Shown here piece after piece: positions 42,397 through 45,177 of a stretch of 45,177 nucleotides of DNA. Every line of letters starts with the position of its first letter. Position 1 is the first letter of the stretch. The stretch lies in the NCBI GenBank assembly GCA_902554705.1, contig CACDPP010000014.1:1-45177 (forward strand), read 5' to 3'. The notes beneath the pieces were generated by a model. The model had not been told where the DNA came from. It searched no databases and saw only the letters and a program-made list of their open reading frames with translations. This DNA is from Paracoccaceae bacterium. Its GTDB lineage: Bacteria; Pseudomonadota; Alphaproteobacteria; Rhodobacterales; Rhodobacteraceae. The translations under genes were made by a program, and so were the position numbers.

Positions 42397-43701
42397 ATGG
42401 CGCAGGCAATTAATAATCGTAGGGTTTTGGCGATTGCGATACCAATCGTCCTATCAAATATTACGGTCCCAATATTAGGAGCAGTGGATACAGCAGTAAT
42501 TGGCCAACTAGGCAAAGCTGCTCCAGTAGCGGCTGTAGGTGTCGGTGCAATTATTATAACGGCCTTTTACTGGATTTTTGGCTTTTTAAGAATGGGAACA
42601 ACCGGGTTGGTAGCCCAAGCACTGGGTGCTCGAGATGAAAATGAAGTTCGTGCATATCTTTTAAGAGCGCTGTTTTTGGGGTTTTGTGCTGGTCTTGTTA
42701 TATTTTTGTTAAGAAAGCCATTGATCGAGATAGGTTTTTGGGTTTCGCCTGCCTCCAGTGAAGTGGAGAAATTAGCAGAGAAATATTTTTTAATCAGGGT
42801 CTGGAGTGCACCAGCTGCAATCGCTTTATATGGGGTTATAGGTTGGTTAATAGCTTTAGAACGAACCATAAGCGTTCTTATTCTTCAGTTCTTCATGAAT
42901 GGAGTAAATATCATCTTGGATGTTTGGTTTGTATTAGGTTTGAATTGGGGAATTGAGGGTGTTGCAATCGCAACTGCGATCGCTGAAGTATCGGCTCTAG
43001 TTCTGGGTTTATTACTTTGTTTTGAACGCTTCAAGGATCGACAATGGCCAGGATTTCAGGCTATTTTTGATATACAGAGGCTTAAGAATATGCTCTCGGT
43101 CAATTTTGATATATTACTGCGTTCAATAATGTTGCAGGCAATTTTTGTTTCATTTTTGTTATTTGGAGGAAATTTTGGAGATGCAAAATTGGCTGCCAAT
43201 CAAGTTCTTTTGCAGTTCCTTCATATAACAGCATATGGACTTGATGGCTTTGCCTTTGCCGCTGAAACTTTAGTTGGACAAGCTATAGGGGAAAAAAACC
43301 GCTCCAGGCTGCGGGCTAGTGTTATTGCTTCAACAAAACTAGCATCGGTTTTGTGTTTACTTATGGCGATCACTTTTTTGTTATTGGGTCCAGGTTTGAT
43401 AGATCTAATGACTACTGCAGAGGATGTTAGACTAGAGGCCAAAAGTTACTTGATTTTCGTTGTCTTAGTTCCAATTTTGGGAATATCTGCCTGGATGTTA
43501 GATGGCATTTTTATAGGCGCGGCAAGAACCAAAGATATGCGAAATATGATGGCTATTAGTTTAGTTTTCTATATTATTTCATTAGTCACCCTGGTTCCAT
43601 ATTTTGAAAATACTGGACTTTGGTTGGCATTATTAATTTCATTTATTGTCCGTGGAATAACATTGGGAGTAAAGTATCCAAACTTGCAAAAATCGATATA
43701 A
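42397..43701 (+). CDS. MATE-family efflux transporter (DinF-like)
   Basis: A 434-residue inner-membrane antiporter with about 12 helices in two halves. The first helix has IPIVLSNITVPILGAVDTAVIGQLG, the DinF-type opening, and residues GFLRMGTTGLVAQALGARDE (about 62-81) are the first-half loop. The second half repeats GFAFAAETLVGQAIGEKNRSR (about 286-306). MATE proteins export cationic drugs or metabolites in exchange for sodium or protons; the substrate is unknown. The gene follows the two thioesterases at 11 bases, with no good ribosome site visible. The carboxy end is at SI. Confidence 0.88.
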   Translation: MAQAINNRRVLAIAIPIVLSNITVPILGAVDTAVIGQLGKAAPVAAVGVGAIIITAFYWIFGFLRMGTTGLVAQALGARDENEVRAYLLRALFLGFCAGLVIFLLRKPLIEIGFWVSPASSEVEKLAEKYFLIRVWSAPAAIALYGVIGWLIALERTISVLILQFFMNGVNIILDVWFVLGLNWGIEGVAIATAIAEVSALVLGLLLCFERFKDRQWPGFQAIFDIQRLKNMLSVNFDILLRSIMLQAIFVSFLLFGGNFGDAKLAANQVLLQFLHITAYGLDGFAFAAETLVGQAIGEKNRSRLRASVIASTKLASVLCLLMAITFLLLGPGLIDLMTTAEDVRLEAKSYLIFVVLVPILGISAWMLDGIFIGAARTKDMRNMMAISLVFYIISLVTLVPYFENTGLWLALLISFIVRGITLGVKYPNLQKSI

Positions 43702-43776
43702 AATTTATTAGTTGCTTGGAAAATAGCTATTTGCAGATAACTTGACCTTTTTCTCAAATTTAGTCATTTGGCAGTC

Positions 43777-44115
43777 ATGTATATTTTTAAGCTTTTCAGA
43801 ATAGAAGAATGGCTGCAATTTGAAGCGTTGGGTAAAACTGATGGCGCACCTATAGATATAATGGACGGCTTCATTCATTTTTCTAAGGCTAGCCAAGTAA
43901 AAGAAACAGCAGCAAAACATTTCAAGGCTGATAAGGATTTGATACTTCTTTCATGTAATGCAGAACATTTAAAGCCGGATTTAAAGTGGGAAATTTCAAG
44001 GGGAGGTGAACTTTTTCCTCATCTTTATCGCAAATTAGCGTTGACAGATATTGAGGCCCGCTACGATATTCCTAAGATAAATGGCTTGCATAATTTTCCG
44101 GATATTATTTCATGA
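43777..44115 (+). CDS. DUF952-family protein
   Basis: A 112-residue protein of the DUF952 group, small cytoplasmic proteins of unknown function often next to pyrD in alphaproteobacteria. The conserved core is YIFKLFRIEEWLQFE at the start, then DGFIHFSKASQVKETAAKHF (about residues 27-46) and ISRGGELFPHLYRKL (about 73-87). ATG 43777 is chosen over TTG 43768 because it begins at the family's usual M-Y/I-IFK. Its stop overlaps the pyrD start by four bases (ATGA), so its translation is coupled to pyrD. Confidence 0.82.
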   Translation: MYIFKLFRIEEWLQFEALGKTDGAPIDIMDGFIHFSKASQVKETAAKHFKADKDLILLSCNAEHLKPDLKWEISRGGELFPHLYRKLALTDIEARYDIPKINGLHNFPDIIS

Positions 44116-45170
44116 ACATTGTTGAAAGTGCAGGTTTAAAATTATTAAGATTATTAAACCCTGAATTTTCACACAATGTAGCTATCAAAGCTCTTAATTT
44201 AGGCTTAGTTCCAAAACCTAAGACTAGAGTTTTCGAAAATCTAAAGACGTCAGTTGGTGGTTTAGAGCTTGATAGTCCAATAGGTTTGGCGGCTGGGTTT
44301 GATAAAAATGCAGAAGCAGTTGATCCTTTGCTAAAATGTGGGTTTGGTTTTGTTGAGGTAGGCGCAGTTACGCCTGAAAGACAACCCGGCAATCCCAAAC
44401 CTAGGCTATTTCGATTGCCAAAAGATAAAGCGGTTATAAATAGATTTGGGTTCAATAATTTAGGAATGCATATCGTATCTGCGAGACTTGCGAAACGTTC
44501 AGAAAAAGGAATTGTTGGGGTAAACCTCGGGGCAAATAAAGATAGTGACGATAGAATAAAAGACTATGTTAAAGTTTTGAAATGTTGTGGGCCTTTTGTC
44601 GATTTTGCGACGGTTAATGTTAGCAGCCCAAATACGGAAAATTTACGAAATCTACAGGAGAAAAGTTCCTTAAATAATTTACTTTATCAAGTTATGTCCA
44701 GCCGTGAAAATTTAAAAAATAAGGTGCCAATTTTCTTGAAGATTGCTCCAGATTTATCTTTAAATCAAATTGATGATATTTCTGAAATTGCATTGAAAAT
44801 GCAAATTGATGCAGTTGTAGCTACAAATACGACGTTAGATCATCAAGGACTGAAAAGTTATGTAAAAAATAAACAGGGTGGGTTGTCTGGTAGGCCGCTG
44901 TTTTCAAAGTCTACATGGGTGCTTGCCAATTTGTCGAGACGTTTAGAAAAAAGAGTGCCGCTAATAGGGGTTGGCGGCATCGCTTCTGCTCAAGATGCTT
45001 ACATAAAGTTACTTGCTGGAGCCTCAGCCGTCCAACTCTACACTGGCTTAGTTTACAATGGGATGGGTTTAGTGACAAAAATAAATACCGGACTCAGCGA
45101 AATTTTATCACAGCAAAACAAAACTCATATATCTGACATAGTTGGGTCTGAAACAGAGGAATTTTTGTAG
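44112..45170 (+). CDS. pyrD: Dihydroorotate dehydrogenase (quinone), class 2
   Basis: A 352-residue membrane-associated flavoenzyme oxidising dihydroorotate to orotate in pyrimidine synthesis. The short amphipathic amino end (LKLLRLLNPEFSHNVAIKAL) anchors it to the membrane. FMN and substrate motifs are GLAAGFDKNAEAVDPLLKCG (about residues 58-77), FGFVEVGAVTPERQPGNPKP, NRFGFNN, the catalytic Ser in VNVSSPNTENLRNLQ (about 174-188), FLKIAPDLS, and GVGGIASAQDAYIKLLAGAS (about 294-313). It has the class 2 length and lacks the iron-sulfur partner of class 1B. Confidence 0.95.
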   Translation: MNIVESAGLKLLRLLNPEFSHNVAIKALNLGLVPKPKTRVFENLKTSVGGLELDSPIGLAAGFDKNAEAVDPLLKCGFGFVEVGAVTPERQPGNPKPRLFRLPKDKAVINRFGFNNLGMHIVSARLAKRSEKGIVGVNLGANKDSDDRIKDYVKVLKCCGPFVDFATVNVSSPNTENLRNLQEKSSLNNLLYQVMSSRENLKNKVPIFLKIAPDLSLNQIDDISEIALKMQIDAVVATNTTLDHQGLKSYVKNKQGGLSGRPLFSKSTWVLANLSRRLEKRVPLIGVGGIASAQDAYIKLLAGASAVQLYTGLVYNGMGLVTKINTGLSEILSQQNKTHISDIVGSETEEFL

Positions 45171-45177
45171 GAATGAT
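45171..45177 (+). other. Window edge after pyrD
   Basis: Only seven bases remain after the pyrD stop. An ATG at 45173-45175 could start another gene in the same direction, but the GGA just before it is too close for a normal ribosome site and nothing further can be read. Confidence 0.2.

Overview
The window is a 45 kb, AT-rich, gene-dense piece of bacterial chromosome. It most likely comes from a streamlined marine alphaproteobacterium of the Rhodobacterales (Roseobacter group). The reasons are a DmdA-type DMSP demethylase homologue, a fused NADP-malic enzyme/phosphotransacetylase, a compact cdd-deoA-deoB-upp salvage operon, the DUF952-pyrD overlap, an ImuA-like gene with an alphaproteobacterial LexA box (GTTC-N7-GTTC), and Roseobacter-style acyl-CoA genes under MerR regulators. 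Taxonomy is inferred from protein resemblance and gene order; no search was run. No tRNA, rRNA, CRISPR array, insertion sequence or prophage gene was seen, and no gene-free stretch exceeds 300 bases.

Region 1 (1-8.1 kb): a remnant of an ABC permease lies head-to-head with an intact NMT1/THI5-like binding protein gene. A tight five-gene minus-strand operon follows: FMN alpha-hydroxyacid oxidase, ThDP decarboxylase-like enzyme, transthyretin/HIU-hydrolase-like protein, DmdA-type methyltransferase and Cys/Met-metabolism PLP enzyme. A divergent arginase/agmatinase-family hydrolase flanks it.

Region 2 (8.1-17 kb): a polyamine-type ABC importer lies downstream of three translationally coupled enzyme genes (a diaminopropionate ammonia-lyase-like PLP enzyme, an M24 metallohydrolase and an EutA/maleate-isomerase-like two-cysteine enzyme). 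Two hairpins lie inside the transporter genes: a terminator-like one before the binding protein gene and a stem-loop after it. A KDG-type sugar kinase is divergent. Together regions 1 and 2 look like accessory catabolism of an unidentified organic-nitrogen (and possibly methyl or sulfur) compound. This is the best candidate here for an undescribed pathway.

Region 3 (17-31.6 kb): two small exported proteins of unknown function, metG, an MFS transporter, an orphan SOS-type ImuA-like gene, an aldo/keto reductase, an EamA exporter, a Nudix hydrolase, maeB with a perfect 18-bp palindrome at its promoter, the pyrimidine nucleoside salvage operon, and a membrane-anchored protein resembling an M48 peptidase without its active site.

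Region 4 (31.7-45.2 kb): an acyl-CoA catabolic operon (MerR, long acyl-CoA dehydrogenase, LCAD-like dehydrogenase, GST, thiolase, FadB-like protein, then an AMP-forming acyl-CoA ligase) headed by two MerR paralogues and a perfect inverted repeat. A plus-strand run of two hotdog thioesterases, a MATE exporter, DUF952 and pyrD is divergent to it.
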